From: UBA2773 sp964643985
Lineage (GTDB): Bacteria; Patescibacteriota; Minisyncoccia; Moranbacterales; DUUL01
Assembly (NCBI GenBank): GCA_964643985.1
Contig: CAZXUS010000004.1
Span: forward strand, 1 to 53,481
DNA: 53,481 nt
Direction: 5' to 3'
Part shown: positions 41,197-50,339 of the stretch, piece by piece
Numbering within the stretch: the stretch's first letter is position 1
How the letters are laid out: each line of letters opens with the position of its first letter
Made by a program: the position numbers and the translations under genes
Notes under the pieces: model-generated
The model's database searches: none
Told to the model about the DNA's origin: nothing
The model's input: the letters and a program-made list of their open reading frames with translations, nothing else

Positions 41197-42435
41197 CTAA
41201 AAATAAAGAATTAAGTTAGCCAGAAAGGCATTAACTTTGTCATATTTTCCCCAAAAAGATTCTTGAGGTCCACCAACCAGTTGCAAGCCAATTTCGACTT
41301 GCCAATAATCTTTGAAATAAATAATCTTAGGACAGACAAAATAATCCCCGTCATCCAAATTCATGGTTCCCTCCAGCTCTAATCTCCAACAACTTCCCGC
41401 TCCTTTTTCATAAGAAATCCGGGTTAACATCGAATTGTTCAAATCCCGACGAAAATCAGGCACTCTGACAATCGATTCATCAGAAGAAACAACTTTTTCA
41501 TTGGCATATTGAACCAAAATACTCAGGGTGTCAGTTGGAGTAAAAACTCCATCAAATTCCTTGCGAATTCCGACAACATATTGCCAAAAATTATCCCCGT
41601 GGTCTTGATCATAATATCCTAACTCACCTTTTAGGATATAACCCCTGTCAATTTCGCGAAGAGCTGAAAAGGCATAAACCTTTTCTTTCGAATAACGAAG
41701 CTCAAGGATAGCGCCGTTTAGTAGTCCGTAGGGATTGTAACTAACTCCGTCATAAAACGCGGCCGTTAAATCCCATTCTCGCCAGTTCACTCCAGCTCGC
41801 AATGCATACTGGAATTGATTTTCGTCAACCATTTCTTCCGCTGTAATTCCCAACGGAAAATCCTCCTCCCAACGACCTTTCGGAAGTTTAGAAGCAGTAA
41901 ATTTTGGCACCGCCACTATTTCCAAGAAATAATTTTCCTCATCAAATCGCAAATCAAAAGCAGAAATTCCAACTCGCTCCCAATCCGCTAAAAACATCCA
42001 GTCTCTTGGATTTAGAACATCCATCGGAGAAATTGTATCGGTCACTGACCAATCAGAAATTTGCTTTCCAATTTTTAAGCTGAATTTTTCTCCTTTCCAA
42101 TCAAAATAAGCTTTTTTAAAATTTACAGCCCATCTTTCATTTGATTCAACCATGCTATTAATTATTCCCGCCGCAAAATTTTCACTATCCAAGCGAAAAT
42201 CTCCTTCCAACACTAAGTTGGATGAATCATTGATTTCAACCACAACTTTGGGCTGAATTCTTGCTTCAAAATAGCTTTGCTTACTTTTTGAAGATTTTTC
42301 TTCATAAATGATCGCTTTAAATTCAGTTCTCAGGCTAAGCTCAGAAATAAAATCTTCCTGACTTTGATTAGCAAAAGCGAAACCATTCAAAAAAGAAAAA
42401 ACAACTAAAATTACAATTATTTTGATTATTTTCAT
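41197..42435 (-). CDS. Predicted outer-membrane beta-barrel-like protein
   Basis: A 412-residue protein with a signal peptide (MKIIKIIVILVVFSFLNGFA, cleavage near FANQ), then alternating amphipathic strands throughout, e.g. NLVLEGDFRLDSENF and VEIGLQLVGGPQESF. It ends LANLILYF: a C-terminal Phe on an amphipathic strand is the classic outer-membrane barrel signal. Resembles DUF1302-like barrels found with RND exporters. Strong Shine-Dalgarno sequence (GGAGGG). It follows the LolA-like gene by 21 bp; G+C is visibly higher than in the core genes. If the host has one membrane, its location is puzzling. Confidence 0.65.
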   Translation of the reverse strand: MKIIKIIVILVVFSFLNGFAFANQSQEDFISELSLRTEFKAIIYEEKSSKSKQSYFEARIQPKVVVEINDSSNLVLEGDFRLDSENFAAGIINSMVESNERWAVNFKKAYFDWKGEKFSLKIGKQISDWSVTDTISPMDVLNPRDWMFLADWERVGISAFDLRFDEENYFLEIVAVPKFTASKLPKGRWEEDFPLGITAEEMVDENQFQYALRAGVNWREWDLTAAFYDGVSYNPYGLLNGAILELRYSKEKVYAFSALREIDRGYILKGELGYYDQDHGDNFWQYVVGIRKEFDGVFTPTDTLSILVQYANEKVVSSDESIVRVPDFRRDLNNSMLTRISYEKGAGSCWRLELEGTMNLDDGDYFVCPKIIYFKDYWQVEIGLQLVGGPQESFWGKYDKVNAFLANLILYF

Positions 42436-42456
42436 TTCACCCTCCTTTATGTTCTT

Positions 42457-43215
42457 TTAATCAAAAAACTTTTTAGTGAATATCCAACTTGGAATTTTTG
42501 GATTAATTTCTCTCTTAACCACCTTAAAAAAAGTGGTTCTGGCCAGAAAATTGTTTTTAATAATCACCAAATTGGGTCGCCAGGCTTCACCATCAAACTG
42601 AATTTCTTGGTTAGTCTGAACTTTTTCTACTTGACCTGATTTCCAATATACAATTTCCTCCACCGCCCAGGTATTTTGATTAATTTTGAAAACTCTTTTT
42701 TCGTAAACTGGGTTTTCAAAAGAATCCTTAGGACAAGCTTCAATCCACCAATAGTCCTGATTATCCTTCTTGATTTTATAATCATAATCAGCAATATTTT
42801 CTCCAGACAACTGATCGGTATCCTTATAGGTAAAATCAGTTCCAACAAAAGGTTTTCCTTGATTCTTAGTTGCCACCGATCGGGACTTACTCCAAGATTT
42901 CATTCGAAGATCAATTGTAGAACTGCTAACTTCTCTTGAAATCTGTAATTTAGTTCCTTTAATTCTTCTCGGTGCCGTCAACTCGATTGATACAATATCT
43001 TTATTCTCTGAAAAACTCATCCAGCGAGTTAAAGCTTTTTTTTCTTCAAAACCGCTTTCATATTTAACGGTTATCTCAGCTTCTTCAACTTCAGTTTCAA
43101 TTTGACGAAAATTTTCCCAACTTTTTGTAACGATTTCTGTCGCTGTTAAAGCCTGAGCGTTTGAAGCGAAAAAAAACAGCCCGATTACCATAGCCATACC
43201 AATGAATGTTCTCAT
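42457..43215 (-). CDS. LolA-like outer-membrane lipoprotein-sorting protein
   Basis: A 252-residue secreted protein of the COG2834 type: signal peptide MRTFIGMAMVIGLFFFASNA, then a LolA/LppX-like half-barrel with RWMSFSENKDIVSIELTAPR, LQISREVSSSTIDLRMKSWS and VEEIVYWKSGQVEKVQTNQE. Such proteins shuttle lipids or lipoproteins and are often next to MMPL exporters. GGGAG precedes the ATG. It lies 66 bp after the exporter, with a stable hairpin between them, and 21 bp before the barrel gene. Confidence 0.75.
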   Translation of the reverse strand: MRTFIGMAMVIGLFFFASNAQALTATEIVTKSWENFRQIETEVEEAEITVKYESGFEEKKALTRWMSFSENKDIVSIELTAPRRIKGTKLQISREVSSSTIDLRMKSWSKSRSVATKNQGKPFVGTDFTYKDTDQLSGENIADYDYKIKKDNQDYWWIEACPKDSFENPVYEKRVFKINQNTWAVEEIVYWKSGQVEKVQTNQEIQFDGEAWRPNLVIIKNNFLARTTFFKVVKREINPKIPSWIFTKKFFD

Positions 43216-43242
43216 TTTATTCTCCCTCTATTAATTTGGTTG

Positions 43243-43276
43243 GGGATGAGTCTGATATTATTATCAGACTCATCCC
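43243..43276. other. Perfect 15-bp hairpin between exporter and LolA-like genes
   Basis: Arms GGGATGAGTCTGATA (43243-43257) and TATCAGACTCATCCC (43262-43276) with loop TTAT. On the minus strand no T-run follows, so termination is unlikely in the operon direction; on the plus strand ATTTTTT follows. It may set different RNA stability of the flanking cistrons. Confidence 0.65.
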
Positions 43277-43281
43277 ATTTT

Positions 43282-45783
43282 TTAATTTATCAATTTTACT
43301 AATTTTGCCTCCTCAATTCCAATATCTTCAACTTTCTGAGAAGTTTTTTTAATGCACTTGAACAAAATCGCTGGCATTAGAACTAAAGCCCCAAAGCCAC
43401 AAGTAAACATCATAAAAACCAGTAAAACACCTGTCAGCGCTATCGGATTAAAATTAGAAAAAATAAGAAACGCAAAGCAAAAAGCATTGACTAAAATATC
43501 AACAATATTCACTTTCCCTTTTTCACAAATAGCAATTTTTAAAGCTTTTTGATAATTAGATCCTCCCATCAAAGCATCATTGAAATCATCAATGAAATGC
43601 AAATTGAAATCAATAGCGGCATTAATCGCCAAGGGTACAATACAAGCCATTGCTTGATCTAAAGGAATTTTGCACAAAACCATCAGATAGACAATACAAG
43701 CCGAAGAAAACACAAATGGAATCGCCATGGCAACCCCAGTTCTGATTTTATACAAAACATAAATTTGTTTTTTTTCATCAAGAAAACTGGAGCTTCTAAC
43801 TTTTAACCATAAAGAGCAACAAACCATAACTATAATAAAAGAAGTTATCATATTAGCTGGTTGCCTTTTTTGAATATACTTATCAGTTTGATGATAATAA
43901 TGTAAACGTCCAAAAGGCAAACATTTAAAATTTAGACCTCCTTTATCAATCAACTTTACCATAAGCTCAGCTTGTCTTTCTAATTGATTTGAATCATCAG
44001 CCAACAAAGATAAAATTATATTGATACCCTTTTCGTACTGAAGCTGATTAAAGATATTAAAACCCAAGTCCCATTCTATAGTGCTAAAAATGTCCTGTAC
44101 TTGTTGACGTGTTTCCGGAAAATCCAATCCGTATTGCCTTTTTGAAATAAAAAGCACCGTATCAACGATTGATTTGGAAGTTTTAATTCCTTCTATTTCT
44201 TGCGCCTTCTTTTGCAGATAATAATAAGCCCTAATAACTTCTGGATCATATACATCCCCCTCTTTAACTTGAACCAAAAAAGATAACTTTCCAAACCCAT
44301 ATCTATCCTGTTGATTCAAGAACAATCTAGCTCTATCAACAATCGTCCCTTTTAGATAATCAATCGGGTTGGTGCCTGTTTTAATATAAGCTTGTCTATT
44401 GATATCAAAGTTTTTATAAACCCAAAAATCATGACCAACAAATATCAAAGCTCCAACAATTACAACTAAACTGAAAATAGTTGCGAGCCAAAATGTTTTT
44501 TGACGTGGAAAGTAGGTTAGGATCCGATAAAGACCTTCAGTAACATTAACCAGAAAAATCTCTCCCATCTTAACAATCCGATTTTTTTCTTTTTCAACAA
44601 CGTCACCTCCAAAGATCACCTGCAAAGCCGGTAAAAGCCATCTAGTCATAACAACTAAATAAAAAATGCCGATGGCTGATAAAATTCCCATTTCAATTAA
44701 GCCCCTGTTTTCTATTGAATACAAAGTTAAGAAGCCAAAAATAGCAATAATTGCAACAATGTAAATTTTACCGTTAAACCTTCTGGTTTTCTTCCAAATT
44801 TCTTGAGGCAAAAGTTCTGGAAATTTTTCTCGATAAGAATTATAAGAATCAAACTTTCGAGTCGAAAAAGAAATTCCGGCAATAATAATAGCCGTAAAAA
44901 CAAACAACATATAAACTCGCTCTTTAATTGCTTCCCCCGCCAATTTAACATCCAACAAGAACAAGTATCCGACTGTTCCTCGAATCCAAAATAATCCGAG
45001 CACAATAATCAGCCAACAATAAAAAGATTGTTTTATGGAACCATTTAAAGGATAAAGAACGAATATTACTAAAAGCAATCCTATTGTAGAAAACTTAAGG
45101 ATATCAGAAATTAAAGCCGCATCCATTAATCCACGACCAAAAGGCCAACCCGAAACAAGAATTTTTTCATACTCAACCACTGGATAAACATCGCTCTTAA
45201 TAAACCACTCCCAAGTAATTACGTTTCTGTCTTCCAACAAAGACGCAATTCTATTCCGAATATCAATCTCGCTATAATTCGATGGTAAAAACACAATTAT
45301 TTGAGCATAATCAAAATTTTTACCAACAAGCACCTCGTAAACACCCGGATTTTTTTTGATTTCCGCTCTCCATTCTTCTAGATTCCAATCAGAATTTTGG
45401 AACATTTCTTCATTGACATAGGGGTATCCAAGCTCTCCTTTCTGCTTATAATCAATTGCCTTAGCTAAACTCAAAATTCCATACTCAGGGAAAAAATTTT
45501 TCACTTTTTTATGAAATTCCAACAAAAACAATAAATCTTCTTTGAGTAAGCCCTTTTCAAAAGGAAGAACAAAACTAAATTGATCTCCACCTTCAAAACC
45601 CTTGACGCCCAACTTCCGAACTTCTTGCTCAGACTGATAATAGAAATTTTTTTTATCCATAAGGCCATTACTCAAAAGCCCGCCTTTAGGACAAATCCAA
45701 AAACCATAAACCATAACCAAAGATATTAATCCAGTCACGATGAGAATAAACCATTCTTTTTCTTTCCTTAAAATTTTCATCAT
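43282..45783 (-). CDS. RND superfamily exporter (MMPL / COG1033 type)
   Basis: An 833-residue transporter. One N-terminal membrane helix, a soluble porter-like domain (about residues 35-225), a bundle of helices (225-385 with LLVIFVLYPLNGSIKQ and so on), a second soluble domain (465-640) and a second helix bundle (655-815). Acidic residues in ACIVPLAINAAIDFNLHFID may serve proton coupling. Family members export lipids and hydrophobic compounds. GAGGAG lies seven bases before the second of two adjacent ATGs (45780), so that start is possible. First gene of the exporter-LolA-barrel operon. Confidence 0.82.
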   Translation of the reverse strand: MMKILRKEKEWFILIVTGLISLVMVYGFWICPKGGLLSNGLMDKKNFYYQSEQEVRKLGVKGFEGGDQFSFVLPFEKGLLKEDLLFLLEFHKKVKNFFPEYGILSLAKAIDYKQKGELGYPYVNEEMFQNSDWNLEEWRAEIKKNPGVYEVLVGKNFDYAQIIVFLPSNYSEIDIRNRIASLLEDRNVITWEWFIKSDVYPVVEYEKILVSGWPFGRGLMDAALISDILKFSTIGLLLVIFVLYPLNGSIKQSFYCWLIIVLGLFWIRGTVGYLFLLDVKLAGEAIKERVYMLFVFTAIIIAGISFSTRKFDSYNSYREKFPELLPQEIWKKTRRFNGKIYIVAIIAIFGFLTLYSIENRGLIEMGILSAIGIFYLVVMTRWLLPALQVIFGGDVVEKEKNRIVKMGEIFLVNVTEGLYRILTYFPRQKTFWLATIFSLVVIVGALIFVGHDFWVYKNFDINRQAYIKTGTNPIDYLKGTIVDRARLFLNQQDRYGFGKLSFLVQVKEGDVYDPEVIRAYYYLQKKAQEIEGIKTSKSIVDTVLFISKRQYGLDFPETRQQVQDIFSTIEWDLGFNIFNQLQYEKGINIILSLLADDSNQLERQAELMVKLIDKGGLNFKCLPFGRLHYYHQTDKYIQKRQPANMITSFIIVMVCCSLWLKVRSSSFLDEKKQIYVLYKIRTGVAMAIPFVFSSACIVYLMVLCKIPLDQAMACIVPLAINAAIDFNLHFIDDFNDALMGGSNYQKALKIAICEKGKVNIVDILVNAFCFAFLIFSNFNPIALTGVLLVFMMFTCGFGALVLMPAILFKCIKKTSQKVEDIGIEEAKLVKLIN

Positions 45784-45862
45784 CCATCTCCTCTTTATTG
45801 AAGTATATGATTATCTTTTTTTATTTAATTCTTCAGTTTTCAAGGTCCTAATACAACAAAAG

Positions 45863-45892
45863 TCAGCCTGTAATGACTAACTTTTTTGTTTT
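45863..45892 (-). terminator. Possible terminator after the histidine kinase
   Basis: Minus-strand AAAAGT(T)AGTCA / TGACTTTT stem with loop TTACAGGC. The stem is short and T-run modest; the plus strand reading has a better T-run. Confidence 0.4.
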
Positions 45893-46023
45893 TTTATTAA
45901 TTCGGAAAAACAATTTTTAGAATTTTGCTTCAATCTAATTTAATTGCTTTTCACTCCTTATTTATACATCATTTTAATCAATTTGTAAAGACCACAGATA
46001 TAAAATTTTGATTTTGATTTTGA

Positions 46024-48240
46024 TTATTTTAATAATTGAGGTTTAAAATCCTTTTTAAGCTCTACTATAAATTGACTGCCCTTCCCAACCCCGTCCGAAA
46101 TAGCAAAGACTTTTCCTTTATGAGCATCAACAATTTTCTTGCAAACATACAATCCTAAGCCAGTTCCCTCGGTATTCAAGCTACTACTTCCCTCTCCTCT
46201 TCTGAATTTATCAAAAATATACTCTACCTCTTCTTTTCCCATTCCCTTGCCGGTATCAGAAATTATTATTCTAATTTTACTTCCCGACTCTTTTACTTGA
46301 ACTTCAATCCCTCCTGTCGGCGTATATTTAATAGCGTTGTCTATTAAATTAGAAATAACCTCATGCATTTTACTTTTATCAAAAACAAAAGAATGAATTT
46401 TTTTAGTTGGTTTAATATATTTAATTTTCAAATTTTTATTTTCCGCTTCAAGATTAAAACCCTCAACAATTCCTTCCACCATATCAGCAATGTCATTATT
46501 TCTAAAAGCAAAAGTAAATTTCCCAAATTCAATTCTCGACAAACTCAAAAGATCATTGACCAATTTAATTAGTCTTTCATTTGAAATAAAAATTTTCTTC
46601 AAAGCAGTGTCAACTTCCTTTCCGATTCTTCCATAATCACCATCTCTAATCAAAGAAATATAGCCTTTAATTGAAGTCAATGGAGTCCTCAACTGATGCG
46701 ACGCAATTGAAATAAATTCATTTTTAGCCGAATCCAATTGCTTAAGACGTTTATAGGCCGCAGAAAGTTTTCTGTTCATAGCCGTCAAGTCAGTGTTGGC
46801 TTTTTCAACTTCTCCAGTAGCCTGTCTAACTTCTTTTCTTAAACGTACATTAAAATCCTTAGCCTCCGAATAAAGTTGCGCATTTTCAATTGCAATCGCG
46901 GCCTGTCCCGCAATAATTTCTAAAACTTGAAGATCTTCATCATTATAGGCTTCACCAGTTTCTTTTGATCCAAAAACTAAAAGACCAATTAAATCATTTT
47001 TTACTTTCAATGGAATTAACAATTCAATTTCCAACGATGCTAGCAATTCAATTAAATCCTTAGTTTTATCATTATAATGAAGACTTTTAAATTCTTCGAC
47101 AATAACTATTTGATTTTTTTTAATAAAATTATTTTCCATTACTAAGTTTTCAGCAAAGGTTTTTCTTTTTCTGATATTAAAACCTTTATTGTAAAGCAAT
47201 TTATAATTTTTATTTTCATCATTTCGAGCCAAAACACCGAAAGCTTTGGTATGCAAATTTTTAGAAAAAGTTGAATACAAAAATTCATAAACTTTATCAA
47301 TATTCAAAACAGTTTTCAAACCATTGCTAGTTTTCAAAATTAATTTTCCGCTGTCGTAAAGAGAAGTAAAAAAATATTTATTAGCTACTTTAAAAAATCT
47401 TTCTTTGACGTAGGGGAATGTGGCCGCTGCAAAGAAAATCGCCATCAAATCCGTCCAAAAAATAAACTCGCCTAAATATTTACTGGCGATAATTTTTACC
47501 ACCGAAGCCAAACCGAAAATAACACTCAAAGAGATAATATAGACAGAAGATTGCCGAATAACTAACTTAATATCCATAAAACGATAACGGACAATGGCGT
47601 AAAAAATAATTATAGTAAAAATCAAACCAGAAATATAAGCAAAAGGATAAATACCGATTCCATAAGCAGGTAAATAAGCTAGAGGACCAATAGTTGCTAA
47701 AATAAAAAATGCTACAAAACAATATTTGATTCTTTCTTTTTCAATTAAATTAGTTTGTTGCTTAAAATATTTAAAAACTATAATAAACCAAATCAGAATA
47801 TAGATAGCAAAATAAATCAAGAAAAAATGATGAAAAAATTGAGCCTTTGAATGAGCTCCCCATCTATAAATAAAAGCCCCATCTATAAATAAATCTGTTG
47901 GTAAAAGAGCAAGAAAAAAACCAGAAAATAAATAACCGACAATAACAAGAAAATTATTTTTTATAATTTTAAATTTCGTTAAAGCCAATCCAAAATGTAA
48001 CATCGCAACTGGAATAAAAATCACCCCAACATAAACAAATTTATCCCAAAAAATTATTTTTTCAGAATCTCCTTCATTGAAAAACATCATAAAAGTTCCA
48101 AACATCCAAATAGCAGAAAAAAGTGAAAAAAAAGCAAAAGTAATATTCAGCTTATTTCTCTTCCCTCTAATAAAAATCGCGATTCCCAAAAAAAACACCA
48201 CTATAGCACTAATCAAAGGAAAAATTGTTATTAAATTCAT
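46024..48240 (-). CDS. Sensor histidine kinase with 7TM and GAF domains
   Basis: About 738 residues from the ATG at 48238-48240 (an ATG 13 codons earlier is possible). N-terminal seven or eight membrane helices of the histidine-kinase 7TM type (to about residue 235), a GAF domain (about 300-455, NDEDLQVLEIIAGQAAIAIE), a coiled coil, then HisKA with the H-box ASHQLRTPLTSIKGYISLIR and HATPase with N box ISNLIDNAIKYTP, DTGKGMG and GTGLGLYVCKK. All phosphotransfer motifs are intact. No response regulator adjoins it. No Shine-Dalgarno sequence. Confidence 0.92.
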   Translation of the reverse strand: MNLITIFPLISAIVVFFLGIAIFIRGKRNKLNITFAFFSLFSAIWMFGTFMMFFNEGDSEKIIFWDKFVYVGVIFIPVAMLHFGLALTKFKIIKNNFLVIVGYLFSGFFLALLPTDLFIDGAFIYRWGAHSKAQFFHHFFLIYFAIYILIWFIIVFKYFKQQTNLIEKERIKYCFVAFFILATIGPLAYLPAYGIGIYPFAYISGLIFTIIIFYAIVRYRFMDIKLVIRQSSVYIISLSVIFGLASVVKIIASKYLGEFIFWTDLMAIFFAAATFPYVKERFFKVANKYFFTSLYDSGKLILKTSNGLKTVLNIDKVYEFLYSTFSKNLHTKAFGVLARNDENKNYKLLYNKGFNIRKRKTFAENLVMENNFIKKNQIVIVEEFKSLHYNDKTKDLIELLASLEIELLIPLKVKNDLIGLLVFGSKETGEAYNDEDLQVLEIIAGQAAIAIENAQLYSEAKDFNVRLRKEVRQATGEVEKANTDLTAMNRKLSAAYKRLKQLDSAKNEFISIASHQLRTPLTSIKGYISLIRDGDYGRIGKEVDTALKKIFISNERLIKLVNDLLSLSRIEFGKFTFAFRNNDIADMVEGIVEGFNLEAENKNLKIKYIKPTKKIHSFVFDKSKMHEVISNLIDNAIKYTPTGGIEVQVKESGSKIRIIISDTGKGMGKEEVEYIFDKFRRGEGSSSLNTEGTGLGLYVCKKIVDAHKGKVFAISDGVGKGSQFIVELKKDFKPQLLK

Positions 48241-48295
48241 TATATTTATTTTATAATTTTGATAATTATATTCTAGCAAATAATTTAAAAAAACA

Positions 48296-48335
48296 AAAGA
48301 AAAAGGCGTCCGAATTTTTAATCCGTCCGCCTTTA
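48296..48335 (-). terminator. Terminator after the acyl-reductase-like gene
   Basis: Minus-strand AAAGGCG...CGCCTTT stem with inner CGGATT/AATTCG pairing, followed by TTTTTC. Confidence 0.7.
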
Positions 48336-48404
48336 ACTATTTTTTTATAAAATCCAGTTCCCAAAAACATTTGCTTTCTTCCGAGAAAAACTCGGTTGAA
48401 GTTT

Positions 48405-49604
48405 TTAAGGTTGAAGTTTTAATTGAGAATTTTCCCTCATTTTTAGATCAAATGAGGTAATTCTTCTTTTAAAGCAAAATCCTGGAATTGGATGAGAAAT
48501 TCCCATCCGATTAAATAGATCTTGTATGATAGCCATATTCTTCAAACTGGTTTCCATCCAGTTTGTTTTCAAAATTTCCTCTTTTCGGATATTATTTTTC
48601 AAAGCGTAAGCTAGAGCCATTGCCTCGAGAAAACAACCGAAAAGAGTTCTCTGGCTTGGAAACCCAAAGGCCTTGGCCACAGTATCACCAAAAACATAAC
48701 TTAGTTTTCGACAGTAGCCATTACCGACAGTTACCAGAACCAACCTGTCTTCCATACTAAGGTAATCCTTGACAGAAAAGACGGCTGGCTGACAAACATC
48801 CAGCATTAACATTTTTTTGTCTTCCCGGCGAATCTGATCGATTCGCTCAGGAGTCGGGACACTTTTCCCAGCGTGAGCACAATTAACAAACGCATCAACC
48901 TTACCCATCTCTGAATAAGAATCCACTATTTGCAAACCAAATTCTTGGGAAATTTTCCGAAGCGCTTTTTTGTTATTACCAATCGCCACCAGATTTTGAA
49001 AACCTTGAGCAACCAGAAATTCTAATGTAGCCCTTCCCAGCGTCCCGTAAGGACAATTAATACCAATCCTATAAAAAACCTGAATACCAGATTTTTCGAA
49101 GGAATACCGGATCTGTCCCTGTTTAATTAGAAACGTTCCGTTATCGCCCTTAGTCCACAAAATATTCGGGTATTTTATTTTAAGTAGCTCAGCATTTTTA
49201 CCAAAAAGATGCTTCGTGCTAGCAGCTAAAAGTCCGACTCGGGGGTTACGTTTGGCTGCCCAAGCTATCGCTTTCAAAAAAGTCTCACGAGCTTTCTCTT
49301 TGGCTGGACCAGAGATTTCAGAATTTGGATTATCCATTTCATCAGCATACACGGTCATCGCCCGTGTCCTACCAGAAACGGCTTTCAAAGAAAACTTATT
49401 CCACCAAAATCTCGGGCCATTGAAATGGCCTTCTGTTGGATTCCATTCTCCAGTGAAAGATACTTTATCTTGATGATGCCTCATATTAGTAATCATGATG
49501 GCATCAATTTTTGTAGCCATATTCAAAATGAATCTGAGAGTCGTTCTCCAATCAAGAAGAGCCATCATAATTCTTCCCAAATGACCTTTGAGTGTTGAAA
49601 TCAT
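48405..49604 (-). CDS. Acyl-ACP reductase-like dehydrogenase (COG5322 type)
   Basis: About 399 residues from the ATG at 49602-49604, chosen because AAGGAG lies seven bases upstream. A Rossmann segment INCPYGTLGRATLEFLVAQG replaces the CGATGDIGS of cyanobacterial long-chain fatty acyl-ACP reductase, and FPSQRTLFGCFLEAMALAYA aligns with its PSRQMFACFAEAILLEF, keeping the catalytic Cys (Cys324). Known relatives reduce acyl-ACP or acyl-CoA to fatty aldehyde with NADPH. The N-terminal 110 residues diverge. No aldehyde-processing partner is present. G+C is higher than in neighbours; it follows a 39-aa gene. Confidence 0.65.
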   Translation of the reverse strand: MISTLKGHLGRIMMALLDWRTTLRFILNMATKIDAIMITNMRHHQDKVSFTGEWNPTEGHFNGPRFWWNKFSLKAVSGRTRAMTVYADEMDNPNSEISGPAKEKARETFLKAIAWAAKRNPRVGLLAASTKHLFGKNAELLKIKYPNILWTKGDNGTFLIKQGQIRYSFEKSGIQVFYRIGINCPYGTLGRATLEFLVAQGFQNLVAIGNNKKALRKISQEFGLQIVDSYSEMGKVDAFVNCAHAGKSVPTPERIDQIRREDKKMLMLDVCQPAVFSVKDYLSMEDRLVLVTVGNGYCRKLSYVFGDTVAKAFGFPSQRTLFGCFLEAMALAYALKNNIRKEEILKTNWMETSLKNMAIIQDLFNRMGISHPIPGFCFKRRITSFDLKMRENSQLKLQP

Positions 49605-49615
49605 AAATATTCTCC

Positions 49616-49735
49616 TTAAGCCTGAATCAGGCTTTTTATTTTCGTAAAAACCACAACCGGAGCACAAACCCAAAATACAGGAGAAAACAGCGCCGGAACA
49701 ACATTAGCCACAATTTCAATCAACATTTTTTTCAT
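49616..49735 (-). CDS. Small hydrophobic protein (39 aa) upstream of the acyl-reductase-like gene
   Basis: The protein starts MKKMLIEIVANVVPALFSPV and continues FWVCAPVVVFTKIKSLIQA. One membrane-spanning stretch flanked by Lys. AAGGAG lies five bases before the ATG; the stop TAA overlaps the AAGGAG of the next gene. That spacing and the ribosome binding site argue for a real coupled cistron. No family recognised; a membrane tether or a leader peptide for the enzyme is possible. Confidence 0.6.
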   Translation of the reverse strand: MKKMLIEIVANVVPALFSPVFWVCAPVVVFTKIKSLIQA

Positions 49736-49864
49736 TTTCTCCTTCCTTAAATTTTCAAGGTTAATTTTTTATTTAAAAAATTCCGGATTAATTTCAAAAC
49801 TGAAAAATCAACACGCAATTTTCAAAAATATTTTAATAAATTTATTATTTTTAATTTTCTTATT

Positions 49865-50074
49865 TTATTTATGACAACAGCAGATAATAAATGAAACCAT
49901 CCAGGCCAAACCGACAATTGCCATTAAAATTAATAATTTTGTCAATAAATACTGAGCATCAAAATCATTTAATCCGTTGGCTTTTCTGAAATAACTAATC
50001 CCCAACGCTATTGAAAAAAATAAAAAAGTTATAGTTTCAATTTTGAACCAAATTGGCAATTCTTTTTTTTTCAT
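49865..50074 (-). CDS. Small two-helix membrane protein (69 aa)
   Basis: Two hydrophobic segments (TITFLFFSIALGISYF and LILMAIVGLAWMVSFIICCC) with a terminal CCCHK. No recognised family. No clear Shine-Dalgarno sequence. A promoter at 50307 on the same strand is separated from it by an intrinsic terminator at 50127-50155, so expression would need read-through or another promoter. Confidence 0.5.
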   Translation of the reverse strand: MKKKELPIWFKIETITFLFFSIALGISYFRKANGLNDFDAQYLLTKLLILMAIVGLAWMVSFIICCCHK

Positions 50075-50126
50075 TGTTTTGTTTTAATTTTTATTTTTTA
50101 AAAAATATTTTTATATTTTTTTACAC

Positions 50127-50155
50127 AAAAACCAAGCAAAAAGCTTGGTTTTTTA
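50127..50155. terminator. Bidirectional intrinsic terminator
   Basis: Stem ACCAAGC/GCTTGGT (50131-50137 with 50143-50149), loop of five A/T, T-runs on both strands. On the minus strand it lies about 150 bp after the promoter at 50307, defining a possible short RNA. Confidence 0.75.
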
Positions 50156-50301
50156 TTTTATATTCAATTTTTTTAACTTGAAATATCCTGCGCAATCCAA
50201 AATATTCGTTCCTGCGACCAGAAAATCTTCTTATGTATATTTCTATTTTTTTAAATAAATAATTTTTCATTTGATCTGAAATTAATTGTTTACTTCAGAT
50301 A
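50127..50301 (-). ncRNA. Candidate small RNA or attenuator transcript
   Basis: A strong minus-strand promoter (50307-50334) and the terminator at 50127-50155 delimit about 170 nt. Near the 5' end ATCTGAA can pair with TTTCAGAT. A 51-codon ORF (MKNYLFKKIEIYIRRF...) begins about 35 nt in but runs through the terminator and lacks a ribosome binding site. Either a non-coding RNA or an attenuated leader for the 69-aa gene. Confidence 0.4.
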
Positions 50302-50306
50302 TTAAT

Positions 50307-50334
50307 ACTATACCTCATAAATAATATTTGTCAA
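50307..50334 (-). promoter_or_regulatory. Strong minus-strand promoter
   Basis: TTGACA (50329-50334), 16-bp spacer, TATAGT (50307-50312). The next full gene in that direction is the 69-aa membrane protein 230 bp away. Confidence 0.7.
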
Positions 50335-50339
50335 GGTAA

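Noticed and set aside
50140..50280. 51-codon basic ORF on the minus strand beginning MKNYLFKKIEIYIRRF
   Set aside because: It has no Shine-Dalgarno sequence and runs through the strong terminator hairpin, so it is more likely fortuitous within a small RNA.
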